From contig OX387606.1 in NCBI GenBank assembly GCA_947568835.1, positions 24,789,111 to 24,853,110 of the forward strand: a stretch of 64,000 bases of DNA, read 5' to 3'. Shown piece after piece: positions 23,700 to 48,794 of this stretch; position 1 is the first letter of the stretch; each line of letters opens with the position of its first letter. A model generated the notes under the pieces. The model saw only the letters and a program-made list of their open reading frames with translations. It made no database searches and was not told the origin of the DNA. The DNA comes from Protonemura montana. Taxonomy: Eukaryota; Arthropoda; Insecta; Plecoptera; Nemouridae. A program made the position numbers and the translations under genes.

Positions 23700-26600
23700 T
23701 TGAAAATCATCGATGCAGTGGTCGAGATTTGTTCAGATTCTTCGCCGCTGTCGTCACAGTTCTACAGTTTATTAATATTAATAAATCCACGCGCTCTACG
23801 TACAGCTCAAATAGTCAAGCTATTAGAGCGATTGTGTGATGTGTGTACGAGGTACCCGATTCGATCCTCGTCACCGACAGAATATTTTTGTTTATGAATC
23901 ACACATGAAGAAGTTTGTTTTCCGTTAATTTTCTAGGAAGGGTTAGTTCCAGCCTGGCTACCAGGTGGCGCCGTCATCGACGTCACAGATCATCATTTGA
24001 AAATGAAATCAAATTTCGATTTTCGATTTGTTCTTAGCTGATGATGACGTCAGCGACTTGCGTTCTTGCGACTTGACAGCGTTCAACTTGCTTGGTGACC
24101 AATTTGATAGAATCGTTGCGTTGTAATGATGAAGGACTGGGTTCGCATCCCGGTGCAGGATTACTTTTTGGTTTCGAAAAAAATACTAACCGTGATTTAT
24201 TAAGCAACTGTGTTGCTAAGACATATTTGAAATGTAAGATTTATTTATGTAAATATCTAACTTGGTTGCTAAGCAATGAACAGATCGGTTGTATTAGCTT
24301 CCTTATGTACTTATGCCTAAATTAACTTTGAGAATTGGAAAATGCCGTAGCCCTGTGGTTAGCGAGCTTGCTAGTAAATTGGCCGGCTCGCGTTCGATTA
24401 CCAGCACTTACCATTTTGGCTACATCAATCTCGAGTCGCTCTGGTGGCAAATCGTCGAACTAACTTGCTGTGAGTTCCAGATTCTGCCGACAGGCTGCGC
24501 TGGGTCTCTTAACACGACTGCGCGTTCGGTGAAACCTTTTAGATAAGAGTCATATTTCAAACTACGTTCAGTGTGGGCGTTTCCCTCCATGCAGCCGACG
24601 TCTGTGTGATGAAGTGCAGTGATGTACTTCGCTGCTGACGTCAGCGGCAAGATTCGTACCACTGGTCAAAGGCCGGGACTCAAATGAGTTGGCCAATGCG
24701 ATCAGTTCGAATCCCGCCCATTATTTGGACGCATGGTTGTGTTGAATGACAGTTGCTTCATCCATGGTGAAATATCCAGGATGATGAAACTGAACAAGAC
24801 TTGGAAAATATTTCCGATCATGAGCATCCATACATGATAAAGTCTATTGATGCATTCAGAATATATATTGATTGAAAATCATCGATGCAGTGGCTGAGAA
24901 TTTGTTCAGATTCTTCGCTGCTGTCGTCACAGTTGAACAGTTTATTAATCCCAAATATCCATCATAATATATAGCGGCTCGAGTGGTCGAGCGGTTAGAG
25001 TGACTGACTGATGTGCAGAAGGTACCGAGTTCGATTCTCCTCGTGGACTAATTTTTGTTTGTAGTTTTGTCGGCAACAATCATTTTTGTATTTTTACGAT
25101 TTTTCCTTTTATTTTCAAAATATTTTTCCAGTCCCGGTTAGTTCCAGCCTGGCTCACAGGTGGCGCCACCGTCGACGTCGCGACGCCATTTGAATATTTA
25201 TATTAGATTGCAGATTTGAGTACAGCTGGTGATAACGTCAGCATATCTCTCGAAGCGTCTAATTGATGAGGCTGTTTTCGCCCTAGGCGCTACGGCACAA
25301 GTACTGGACATGTGACGTCAGGTGAACCTGGCATTTTCATCAATCCCTGCACTGAGTGCAAGGAGAGTGAAAAGACCGTCCAAGACTGGACCCAGCCTCC
25401 AGCGAGGGGTGGGAGTAGCTATTAGCCACTCCCAAGAAAAAGATCTTTCATCGCTCGCCAAGATCCGACGTGGATCAGCAAGACGACGGAGGTCGACTGG
25501 TGCAGGACCAGTAACTTAATCATGCACTCGACCCCCTAGACATGTACCAAGTATCACCGAACATGCGCTAGTGTGTGCTTTTTTGATGTATGCGCTACCT
25601 GTTGGGTATCAAACGAACTTGATCAATTAGTATTGGGTCGGTAACTGGATACTACTCGATCGGCTGTCGCAGTCTAGCATTGTCATGTACCAATTAGCAG
25701 GCAAAAAATATAGCGAATTAACAATCGCATGGTGGCCAAGGTGGTAGAGTCGTCGCTTCTGAATGCAGGGGTTCTGCGTTCGCATCCCGATGCGGGAGCA
25801 CTTTTTGGTTTTGGAATTATTACTAACCGTGGTCCTGTAAGCGACTGACTGTTGCTTAGACATGAATGAAATGTAAGAATTCATGTTGTGAATATCTTCC
25901 TTGGTTGCTAAGCAACAAGCAGATCGGTTGCATTAGCTTCCTTATGTACTTTTGCCTAAATTAACGTAGCGCCAACGGAAGAGCCCGCAGCGCTGTGGTT
26001 AGCGAGCTTGCTAATGAAGTAGACGGCTTGGGTTCGATTACCGTCCAGGAAGCTTTTTGGCTATGTCGAGCGCGAGTCGCTCTGGTGGCAAATCGTCGAA
26101 CTAACTTGCTGTGAGTTCCAAATTCTGCCGACAGATTGCGCTGCTCTTAGCACGACTGCGCGTTCGGTGAAACCTTTTAGATAAGAGTCATATTTCAAAC
26201 TACGGTCAATGTGGGCGTTTCCCTCCATGCAGCCGATGTCTGCGTGGTGAAGTGCAGTGCTGTACTTCGCTGCTGACGTCAGCGGCAAGATTCGTATCAC
26301 GGGTCAAAGGCCGGGACTCAAATGAGTTGGCCAATGCGACCAGTTCGAATCCCGTCCATTATTTGGATGCATGGTTGTGTTGAATGACAGTTGCTTCATC
26401 CATGGTGAAATATCCAGGATGATGAAACTGAACAAGACTTGGAAAATATTTCCGATCATGAGCATCCATACATGATGAAGTCTATTGATGCATTCAGAAT
26501 ATATATTAATTGAAAATCATCGATGCAGTGGCTGAGAATTTGTTCAGATTCTTCGCTGCTGTCGTCACAGTTGAACAGTTTATTAATCCCAAAAAACCAT

Positions 26601-27590
26601 TATCATGTACAACGGCTCGAGTGGTCGAGCGGTTAGAGTGACTGACTGATGTGCAGAAGGTACCGAGTTCGAATCTCGTCGAGGACTACCTTTTGTTTAT
26701 AATTTCTGTCGGCAACAACCTTTTTTGTTTTTTTACGCTTTTTCCTTTTATTTTCAAATAATTTTTCCAGTCCCGGTTGGTTCCAGCCTGGCACACAGAT
26801 GGCGCCACCGTCGGCGTCGCGACGCCTTTAGAAAAATCATTTTCGATTGCAGTTCTGAGTACAACTGGTGATGACGTCAGAGTACCGCTCGCGGCAGCTG
26901 CTTAGGATGAGGCTTATTAGCCCTAGGCGCTACGACACATGTAACAGACACGTGACGTCAGCTGCACCTGGAATTTTCATCAATCCCTGCACTGAGTGCA
27001 AGGTGAGTGAAAAGACCGTCCAAGACTGGACCCAGCCTCCAGCGAGGGGTGGGAGTGGCTATCAGCCACTCCAAGAAAAAGAGCTTCCATCGCTCGCCAA
27101 GATCCGACGTGGATCAGCAAGACGATGGAGGCCGACTGGTGCAGGACCAGTCAATCACTCAAGCACTCGACCCCCTAGACATGTACCAAGTATCACCGAA
27201 CATGCGCTAGTGTGTGCTTTTTTGATGTATGCGCTACCTGTTGGGTATCAAACGAACTTGATCAATAAGTATTGGGTCGGTAACAGGATACTACTTGATC
27301 GGCTGTCGCAGTCTAGCATTGTCATGTACCAATCAGCAGGCAAAAAATAGAGCGAGTTAACATTCGCATGGTGGCCAAGGTGGTAGAGTCGTCGCTTATG
27401 AAAGCAGAGGTTCTGCATTCGCATCCCGATGCGGGATCACTTTCTTGTTTTGGAATTATTTCTAACCGTGGTCCTGTAAGCGACTGACTGTTGCTTAGAC
27501 TTATTTGAATTGTAAAAATTATTGACCTGAGTTGCTAAGCAATAAACAGATCGGTTGCATTAGCCTACTTATGAATTTCTTTTGTGACTT
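23700..27590 (+). repeat. Composite tandem repeat (about 1.63 kb) with tRNA-like modules
   Basis: Two near-full units plus a diverged part-unit. Anchors recur about 1.63-1.64 kb apart: GAAAATCATCGATGCAGTGG at 24884 and 26513 (diverged at 23703); TTAGCGAGCTTGCTA at 24359 and 25998; GCATGGTGGCCAAGGTGGTA at 25729 and 27366. Each unit holds four different tRNA-like modules in the same orientation, with box-A- and box-B-like motifs: a Leu/Ser-type one (GTGGTCGAGCGGTTAGAGT, 24975 and 26614), one at 25729/27366, one at 24340/25980 and one at 24665/26303. Each has a TTCGNNTCC-like box B. No complete, functional tRNA was confirmed. Short open frames here (60-160 codons) repeat between units without a recognisable protein. 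Confidence 0.8.
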
Positions 27591-28295
27591 TCACTGTAAT
27601 ACAATTTACATGCTAGAGTTTTTTTTCTCAAAATTATGTTAAAATAGACTTTGAAAATTGTCGATCATAATCTTTCTCATTTCATGCACACAGTATTCAC
27701 TTTCACAGTTATTCAAATGTACATATTCGTCAACATTAAAAAGTCCTTTACATACCTGTACCTGTACCTGTGACCTGTTACTTTATCAAGGGTAAGAGCA
27801 GTCCTGAAAATTTCCGATGACAAAAGAACCACAAAAAATTAAAACCAATGCCTCGCGACAATTAATATAAAATTAAAACAATTATCCTCGAGGTCGACTG
27901 AGGTCAAACAAGCAGCAAATAAACCCGGAATTGCTTGGAAACCTGTGAAAATTAAAACCTGAACCAAAAACGGAACCCAATCAATGTGAAGTTGAAGAAG
28001 TGTTCCCTTGTAAAAACTGTTTCACTTGTGATTCTTGGATTGCAGTCCTGTTTCTGAAATGGCATTGTCATCTGCTTATCAAAATAATGAAATAAAATAT
28101 GTACTTCACTTGGTTCGTTGCGTAGTGACTTCCTTTTGACGCGAGCGCCACGAAATTGAAGTGAAAGGGAAGTCGACTCGACGTCGCGTCAACCTATTGG
28201 GTTGCGATGCCTAGAGCAGCTCGTGGTAAGATTTTCCCGAGTTTTCTCAGTCCCGGCCCTTTTTTCCTCACTTTTCACAAGTGAACTGACAGGAA
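27591..28295. other. Intergenic DNA with an F2 fragment
   Basis: A short F2 piece (about 27775-27830, with TTTATCAAGGGTAAGAGCAG) is the only recognisable feature. No gene is seen. Confidence 0.5.
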
Positions 28296-28995
28296 AAAAG
28301 TTCGGGAGAGAGGTTGGAGGGATGAAAGTTAAGCAACACTGCGCTGGGTCAGGTATTAGATGGGTGACCATCATACACATGACCAGTTCTGTTTGGGAGA
28401 GAGGTTGGAGGGATGAAAGTTAAGCAACACTGCGCTGGGTCAGGTATTGGATGGGTGGCCATCATACACATGACCAGTTCTGTTCGGGAGAGAGGTTGAA
28501 GGGATGAAAGTTAAGCAACACTGCGCTGAGTCAGGTATTGGATAAGTGACCATCATACACATGACTAGTTCTGATCGGGAGAGAGGTTGGAGGGATGAAA
28601 GTTAAGCAACACTGCGCTGGGCCAGGTATTGGATGGGTGACCATCATACACATGACCAGTTCTGTCCGGGAGTGAGGTTGGAGGGATGAAAGTTAAGCAA
28701 CACCGCGCTGGGCCAGGTATTGGATGGGTGACCATCATACACATGACCAGTTCTCTTCGGGAGAGAGGTTGGAGGGATGAAAGTTAAGCAACACTGCGCT
28801 GAGTCAGGTATTGGATGGGTAACCATCATACACATGACCAGTTCTGTTCGGGAGAGAGGTTGGAGAGATGAAAGTTAGTACAGCAACTTCACTCGCCTTG
28901 CTTGTCAACCTCTCGACAGCATGGATTTGTGGAGGAATCCTGTTGTTCGCGTTGTACCGTCCTTCAGAAGGGACGTTAAGCCGGTTGGCACTCAT
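28296..28995 (+). mobile_element. 5S-derived SINE with about 7 tandem units
   Basis: Plus-strand array of 91-bp units (AAGCAACACTGCGCTGGGTC, GGATGGGTGACCATCATACA), followed by the start of the SINE body (ACTTCACTCGCCTTGCTTGT to GGGACGTTAAGCCGGT). It breaks off there without the usual tail. Confidence 0.88.
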
Positions 28996-29146
28996 CCTTG
29001 CTGTCTGTACCCCCCCACTAGTTCAATGCTAGGTTGCTCAGTGCTATATTGCCTGGATACGTCAAATCGTTATTTATTCGTTTCCAATGGCTCTTATTTG
29101 TCTCCCATCGTCTGGATATTTCGCCGATATTTGCCTAGCCCTATAA

Positions 29147-29892
29147 CCGAGAGTGTGCAGGTTCTAGGTAGAGAAACAACGTCAATGTTACAGTCTCTGC
29201 GTGAAAGTTTGCCGCCAAATGACTACCTTACCGACAAAAATTCAGAGTACCGGAACATCACGTTAAGTGGAGCCACTGTCGTATGAAATTTAATTTCGAT
29301 ATTTCTCGTAGGTTACTCGCTTTTGAGACTTTTCACGCTTAAAAAATCTCCATCAATGTTTACCTCAACGATTGATATACACGTGACAATATTAAAAAGC
29401 GAGCAAGTCATCTTTCACGCAGAGACTGTAACATTGACGTTGTTTCTCTACCTAGAACCTACACTCAACTGTTAAACATTAACGTTCTGTCTCTACCTAG
29501 AACCTGCACACTCAACGGTTTAACATTAACGTTCTGTCTCTACCTAGAACCTGCACACTCAACGGTTTAACATTAACGTTCTGTCTCTACCTAGAACCTG
29601 CACACTCAACGGTTTAACATTAACGTACTGTCTCTACCTAGAACCTGCACACTCAACGGTTTAACATTAACGTTCTGTCTCTACCTAGAACCTGCACACT
29701 CAACGGTTTAACATTAACGTACTGTCTCTACCTAGAACCTGCACACTCAACGGTTTAACATCAACGTTCTGTCTCTACCTAGAACCTGGACACTCAACGG
29801 TTTAACATTAACGTTGTTTCTCTACCTAGAACCTGCACACTCAACGGTTTAACATTAACGTTGTTTCTCTACCTATAACCTTCACTCAACGC
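29147..29892. mobile_element. Foldback F5 with internal 47-bp array, TSD TATAA
   Basis: Begins CCGAGAGTGTGCAGG and ends CACTCAACGC. It is flanked by TATAA (29142-29146 and 29893-29897), so the whole 746 bp behaves as one insertion. After the left arm and centre, the right arm continues into about nine tandem copies of a 47-bp unit (ACGTTCTGTCTCTACCTAGA, ACCTGCACACTCAACGG). The unit is the terminal part of the arm itself. Confidence 0.85.
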
Positions 29893-29955
29893 TATAACTC
29901 TACATCCTGTTGTCATCCATCAACTTACAATCGTTCTTCTCTCCCTTCTTTGAAG

Positions 29956-30179
29956 GATGCCGCTACGTGCACTCCAACCCGTGGCTGAATTTTCTGCGTG
30001 ATTTCCGCTACTCAATAAAGCAGGCGAATCATCCGATGACTCAGCCTGACATATTCAGATGCGCGTCGGAGGCCTGGGCGGAGATGACACCTGCGGAGAA
30101 AAGGCCGTACGAGCTTGCCGCAGAGTTCGTGAGAACGGGCAACGTAGAAGGACACTGCAATAGCGACTCGTCAGGATAA
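29956..30179 (+). CDS. Candidate last exon, HMG-box-like
   Basis: The acceptor TTCTTTGAAG precedes a phase-1 exon reading CRYVHSNPWLNFLRDFRYS and then a block resembling the second half of an HMG box (FRCASEAWAEMTPAEKRPYE, LAAEFVRTG). The pattern NxxLNFLRDFR...A...W..MTxxEKxPY resembles the MST/protamine-type HMG-box proteins of arthropods (family knowledge). It ends at TAA 30177-30179, with ATTAAA about 70 bp downstream. No confirmed partner exon exists. The exon ending at 19487 is compatible in phase only. Confidence 0.5.
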
Positions 30180-30449
30180 ATAGCCTCGTCGTTTCTTGCC
30201 CATCCAGTCAAGCGCGTTTGTAACCTGTATGAATTGATATCGAGCGTTTATTAAATTGATAGTACTTCAGTATATTACATTATTTTCATACATATTCCGC
30301 TTGAAACCGGTCGGTTTGTATTTGGAATAATTACATCACATTACCGCCGATCATACATCTGGCGAAATAATTGCAAGCAAACAATCATTTATAAAACTTG
30401 CGGCCAATTTTACAAAGTAGCAAAGAGCACTGCGTGCCATTATGATAGT
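30180..30449. other. 3' flank of the HMG-like exon
   Basis: AT-rich, with a possible ATTAAA polyadenylation signal near 30251. Nothing else was seen. Confidence 0.4.
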
Positions 30450-30925
30450 TATTAGACTCATGTCTACTTGATCTAAACTTAGCACTAGTTTTAACAAAAA
30501 CTATTTCAACTGGGTTTTGAATGCTAAGTGAAGAACAACTAAATTTCCCAACGTTTCGTAACTTGTACCTGTTACTTTATCAAGGGTAAGAGCAGTCCTG
30601 ACAATTTTCCAATAACAAAAGAACCACATAAAATTATAACAATTACCAAGTTCAAGCTTCCTGAATGCATCTAAATAAAATAATCAAGGTCAATAACGCA
30701 AAAACGAACGTATTTTGTATTTTCAGAAATAAAATCCCGAACACGTTGGGGTTTTTCTAACTAACCAATTATATGTATATGGAAAAAACGCTTTTCTTTT
30801 GTTATTGGAAAATTGTCAGGACTGCTCTAACCCTTGATAAAGTAACAGGTACAAGTTACGAAACGTTGGGAAATTTAGTTGTTCTTCACTTAGCATTCAA
30901 AACCCAGTTGAAATAGTTTTTTTTT
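30450..30925. repeat. Foldback F2, large palindrome
   Basis: Arms of about 165 bp: the left runs from AGACTCATGTCTACTTGAT through GACAATTTTCCAATAACAAAAG, and the right returns the complement from CTTTTGTTATTGGAAAATTG to CCCAGTTGAAATAGTTTTT. A roughly 180-bp centre carries the family middle (AAGTTCAAGCTTCCTGAATG). Confidence 0.85.
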
Positions 30926-31254
30926 AAACTTAATTGCTGTTATGGGTTTTGTTGGGCCATGTTTTTAGAACGGTTAAGACAATTGACAAAAAGACTGGTA
31001 AATAAATGGAGGAAAAAAGGAAATGCAACTCTTGTATATTTTGCTAAGTTGAGTTTCCAACTTTTCTCCTCCCCAATTCATCAGCCCATGTTTTGTAAGC
31101 GATGCTAAATAATTTAACTAGCAACAATGTTTTGAACGATCCAACTGGCTAAACACGTAAAAAGTGACAAAAATTTAACATTTATAACAATTAACATTGC
31201 GAATCAAATTAAAATACAATAAATTATCGATAAATAAAAATCATAATCGTACTT

Positions 31255-31260
31255 TTTATT
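31255..31260 (-). terminator. Possible polyadenylation signal of the GPR107-like gene
   Basis: AATAAA on the minus strand, about 200 bp beyond the stop codon at 31459. Confidence 0.45.
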
Positions 31261-31458
31261 TACAATAGGACACAATGCAAGTAATAGCGATTAAAAAAGA
31301 GATTTTCTATCGAAGGTACAAGAAGTTGATTAGTTATGTTACTTACGTACGAGGACTTTTTGCACGTAAAGGAAAAACATACTGAAGAGCACGCAAACAT
31401 GAAACCTAGACAATCACTCCGGGCGTCCCGGGCGTCCCGGGCGTTCCTGGACAGGATA

Positions 31459-44713
<13,255 letters not shown>

Positions 44714-44778
44714 CTTTAACTGCAAGTCGCGAGTTTGCTCGCGAGCCAATGTTTTCCGCTCCCACTCCTTGTTGAGAA

Positions 44779-44786
44779 TGACGTCA
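44779..44786 (-). promoter_or_regulatory. CRE-like palindrome upstream of the GPR107-like gene
   Basis: TGACGTCA lies 66 bp upstream of the ATG at 44713. It is a perfect CREB/ATF-type site by sequence. Use as a promoter element is an inference from position. Confidence 0.35.
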
Positions 44787-44799
44787 TTAGATTAGACAC

Positions 44800-45930
44800 G
44801 GACGAAAGAAATCACAGTTTTCGCAAGTCCAAATCCTTGGGAAAAAAACAAAAGAAAGCCTCATGATTATTCATTAAATATTATCTATTTAAATAAATTT
44901 AAAAAATATATATGTATCTTGTGAATGTTATTAGACTCATGTCTACTTGATGTAACCTTAGCACTAATATTATTTATATATTACAATATTATTTAAGAAT
45001 GTATCTTATTCGTTATCCCAAAATCCATGAGTACGTACTAATGCATGGTATGGTTATAGAATTTAAAATATTGGTTAATTAACTGACATGAATTTATGGT
45101 AGCACCCCTTTATCCTCGTAGCACCTTTGAGAAAAGAATGGATAGGTAGCGTTATAGATTTTTATGTCAGATTATGCAGCGTTCAATTAATTAAAGCGCA
45201 AGATAGCATGAAAAATTAAATAATTGTTGCAATGTAGGTAGTGGACCTTGTCAATTTTTTCCACAACTTATTTTTGTTTTGTTTACACGATCGAAGACAT
45301 GAACAACACGGAGTACAACGAAATATGTTTGTATGTTTTTCCACGCCTATAGCCGGATGTGGCTGGAGAATTTTAGGACAAAATGGTGACAAAAATGGGA
45401 CAAAATTCTTAGGACATGAATGGTGGCATTATTTAGCATAGTAAGAGAAATATATTTTAAAGGTAATTGGCCCCGTGTACCTCTGACAACTTTTGACATC
45501 TTCTACGATAGCAAAACTGCACGACATGTCACAGATGGCACAGAAATTCTGCAGAAAAGTAGGAGCTGATATCAAATTCTGAAACACGGAACTTGCTGTT
45601 AGAAAAGTACCATCATCTGGAAAGATTGCTGCATCTACATTAATGTGTGTGACTGCTTGGTGACAACTACGCAATCCATAAATAGGAAACTTCGTAAAGC
45701 CGCCATCAAAACCAAAGTGCGAACTATCAAAACTGAGATGCGACCAAAATGAATCGTGGCCCGGAGTAATGTAATTCTACCGGAAGCTCAAATGACACTT
45801 GTGAATTTTGTAACCTATTTCCTGGAATGTTTGGATTCTGGGACAATTAAAAAACTACCCTGGACTTCAAACGTTATGGCGGTACTCAACTCTACTCCGG
45901 TGCAAAGTCACTAGTTCGAATAACCCACAG
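44800..45930. other. Intergenic region between divergent genes
   Basis: AT-rich, with an F2 arm fragment at about 44930-44970 (TTAGACTCATGTCTACTTGA). The GPR107-like gene leaves to the left and the BTB locus to the right. Short open frames at 45241-45674 show no recognisable protein. Confidence 0.5.
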
Positions 45931-45939
45931 TTACATTTG

Positions 45940-46107
45940 GCCAAAGTCTCAGCCAATCAGAACATTGACGGCGCGCGCATTTGGAGACGGCGTCGTTGGC
46001 ATTAGTTGTTTGCTCCTTCGACCGACTCCGCGTACAGTTCGTAAGGGCGGCGTCCATGTTAGGAATCGATACATACATTTTAGCATTTCTGCCCTGATTC
46101 GAGAACG
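45940..46107 (+). promoter_or_regulatory. Probable promoter and non-coding first exon of the BTB locus
   Basis: A CpG-rich patch unlike its surroundings, with a CCAAT box (AGCCAATCAG, 45951-45960) and GCGCGC. It is followed by a stretch ending in a strong donor GAACG|GTAAGTAAG at 46108. This fits a 5' UTR exon spliced to the coding exon at 46281, with a possible acceptor TTGCTTTTAG near 46218. The transcription start is not determined. Confidence 0.5.
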
Positions 46108-46280
46108 GTAAGTAAGAAAACTAACGAACAATATGCAGCTGAGTTCGCATTTCCTTTGGATTAGGTGGTGCCGTAGGATTTCGTTCGTTTTAGTGAGGTA
46201 ATCGATATTTTGCTTTTAGCTAAGGTGAACTCGGCTTCGCTTCCCAAATCCGAGTGATCACTGCGACTGGTTTAACAACC

Positions 46281-47555
46281 ATGGCAGACGACGATTCTGA
46301 GCTATTTTCCTTGCGATGGAATAATTTTCATAGTAACCTCACATCGGGATTCCACGACTTACTCCAGGACGAAAATTTGGTGGACGTAACTCTAGCTGCC
46401 GGAGGACAGGTGGTCCAAGCACATAAACTGGTCCTTTCTGTGTGTAGCCCATACTTCAAGGAACTTTTCATGGTAAGTTAGAGGCAACTCGCGTTGTTTT
46501 CATTTTGAGCAGGCTGGAGGTGGCATCAAAGAGTCTAATCGCAGTTATTTTTTCTAGGTAAATCCGTGCAGACATCCCATTGTAATCCTGAAGGACGTGT
46601 TGTACAAAGACTTGGTGGCCATTTTGCAATTCATGTATAAAGGAGAGGTAAATGTGCGCCAAGAAGAGTTGACCAATTTCCTGAAAACGGCCGAAACTCT
46701 ACAAATCAAAGGACTGACAGGCGAATCTGGTGACGAGTCATCAGGGCCAATAGACAATCTCGAATCAATACAGACTCCGAAGCCAGTGGAAAACACTAAC
46801 CGACGTTCCTTCAAACGCAGCAACCCAGCCCCCACTCAAGCTCGCCGGCCACCCTCTCCACTACAACGACCTGCGAAGCGAAACAGACTTGAACTACCGG
46901 CATCTTCGTCACTTGTCCCGATAAAGCCACAGCCTGCATCGACAGAACCTGCCGTACCTCCGCCAATTGAGTTCCTACAATTGCCTGCCTTGACAACGCC
47001 GAAAGAAGAGCCCTTGGACTATGAATCCGACATTGAAGCGCTCGATGGAAAAAGTGAAGTCATGATCCAGCTGCTCGGAGGAGAACTCAGTCAATCGAGA
47101 AACGATGACACCGACAGCAGTCGTCAGTCACATTTTGACACTTCCTCCATGTCTTCCCACCACAATCTCAACCAAACCCACCAAGACGGAAATCAATCGC
47201 AAGAACAAGGTTCGTAATTTGCAACCTATCTACTAGTTACCACCCAGAAGCTAGAACAGGGGATTATCCTCGAGGAAGTTGGGTGGAGTGCATCGGGCTA
47301 TAACCCATTCCACTGAAATCTTTGCTCATAAGGAAGAATCCATAGTAAATCTTTATAAGAATACATGTAACATTATCTTGCATTGGGCAATGGCTGTTAT
47401 CCCATCTCTTTCATAGATACTTAGTAAATTGTATGCTCTTAATCTCGTTTAATTAAGTTGGTGTTCATTTATCTCAGGACCAGGAACTTTCGCAGGCATC
47501 GCAGGATTATCTACGACTCCTGAAGGCTTGCAGATGACCCCAGATGGATCTCAAG
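46281..47555 (+). CDS. BTB-domain common region (mod(mdg4)/lola/Broad-like), 3 exons
   Basis: Exons 46281-46472, 46558-47209 and 47478-47555 join through GT-AG introns (phases 0, 1, then 1) to give about 307 shared residues. Residues 8-115 form a tramtrack-group BTB domain: [91 protein letters not shown] and [10 protein letters not shown]. The wording is closest to mod(mdg4) by eye. A Pro/Ser/Gln-rich linker follows, with a KRNR basic patch and a PKEEPLDYE motif that resembles a SUMO-type site. The third exon ([20 protein letters not shown]) ends CAAG|GTAAGA, leaving one G that every downstream terminal exon completes. BTB mediates dimerisation. The ends supply DNA binding. Confidence 0.92.
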
Positions 47556-48585
47556 GTAAGAGATTCTTGTCGGTTTCTTTGATTGTGTTTGCTTCTCAAA
47601 TGTAGACGCACTCACTTCGGTACAAAGGGTGTCAAAAGACTAGTAAACTAGGCAAGAGAAGAGAAGGAGGAAACCATCTAACTGAAGATGTACCAGTAGT
47701 TGATTTCAGCTAATGGTAGGGCAGTGCTGTCAGAAGGGAGGGGGGATAAATTAGCCTTTGTTGAGGTCCAAGGTTATCTAGATTCTGTGACACATTGTTG
47801 TGTTGCTTGCAAGACTTCAGAGGGCTGTGAGGTTGCAGTTTTGACAGCAGCTATGTAAATACACTCAGAAAATGTGATGGAAATCTGCCATCTTTTTAAG
47901 CATTTCAATCCTCCCCACCTACATTGACGGTTTCCGAAAGCAAAACACGTAAGTACGTATTAGTAGAGTAATGTACAAAGAGTGAGTGCGTATTAAATTT
48001 GAGAACCAATACACTGTGCAAAACCAGAGCAAAGATTCCACAAACCAGGAGTGACCTGCATTGTTGGTGGCAAGCATTGTTGAGATTGGTTTTAATTTGT
48101 ATTTGATCGATTTGATAAAACAATTCGATAATTTGATTGACTTCACTAAGATCAGGCTAAACTTGGCTGAGACTCAGTTCAAGATTAAAGTTAGATATTC
48201 CATAAAGTGGTTTTATTTGATCTTGAAAAGTGGTAAAATTGTAGACCTTCGTCAATCTAGAACTGAGATTGGCACAAAGTGGAAAACATGCAAAAAATAT
48301 ACAAGATATTAAACATAATAAAAGGATTTTGCAAAGAGAAACTTGATTTCTTGAAGGTTAGCTTTGGAGAAGTTTGAACAGATTGGTCTGATATCACCAA
48401 ATGACGTTCCCCGAAAGCTTTCTTGTCGGTAAAGTTTGGGCACAAGAGAGAAGACAATATTTTGTTGACAAATCTCGAACGAAACATACAATGCTCTTCT
48501 GGTGCGTGGCCTCCATTTTTGCGCTTGTTTTGAAATTGTCGTTTGTTTTTCTGAAATGCATGGTTGTGTTTTTGTTGTCGTGTAG

Positions 48586-48794
48586 CATTGTTCTGTCGTA
48601 ATCGTATCCGTGAGCCTGGAAAATGTGATCGCTACTTAACTCAGCCTTCTCCCGAATGTACGACGGTTAATCTTTGTGTCCAGACAATTTGTTCAAAGAC
48701 AAAACCACAATTTGACGACTATAAACTATTTCTGAAGATGCTAAGACAGAAAATGGTCAAGCACAAAGGATTTCAATTCGGTGTTCAAACCTGA
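48586..48794 (+). CDS. Candidate alternative last exon without zinc finger
   Basis: The acceptor GTTGTCGTGTAG is followed by a frame that takes the single G carried from 47555 (giving Ala). It stays open for 69 codons to a TGA: LFCRNRIREPGKCDRYLTQP, SPECTTVNLCVQTICSKTKP, QFDDYKLFLKMLRQKMVKHK. It contains spaced cysteines but no C2H2 pattern, and a basic C-terminus. It sits where the first alternative end would be expected, between the shared exons and the first zinc-finger exon. I do not recognise the domain. Confidence 0.5.

Noticed and set aside
25322-27350. Open frames of 65-160 codons repeated between the composite units
   Set aside because: They overlap tRNA-like modules and differ in frame between copies. 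No recognisable domain.
29470-29890. Regularly spaced repeats suggesting a CRISPR array
   Set aside because: The units are directly adjacent with no variable spacers, they derive from a transposon arm, and the genome is eukaryotic. The same applies to the 47-bp array at 52055-52899 and the 53-bp arrays.
46554-46996. Minus-strand frames over the BTB exon
   Set aside because: Shadow of the well-supported BTB coding exon on the plus strand.
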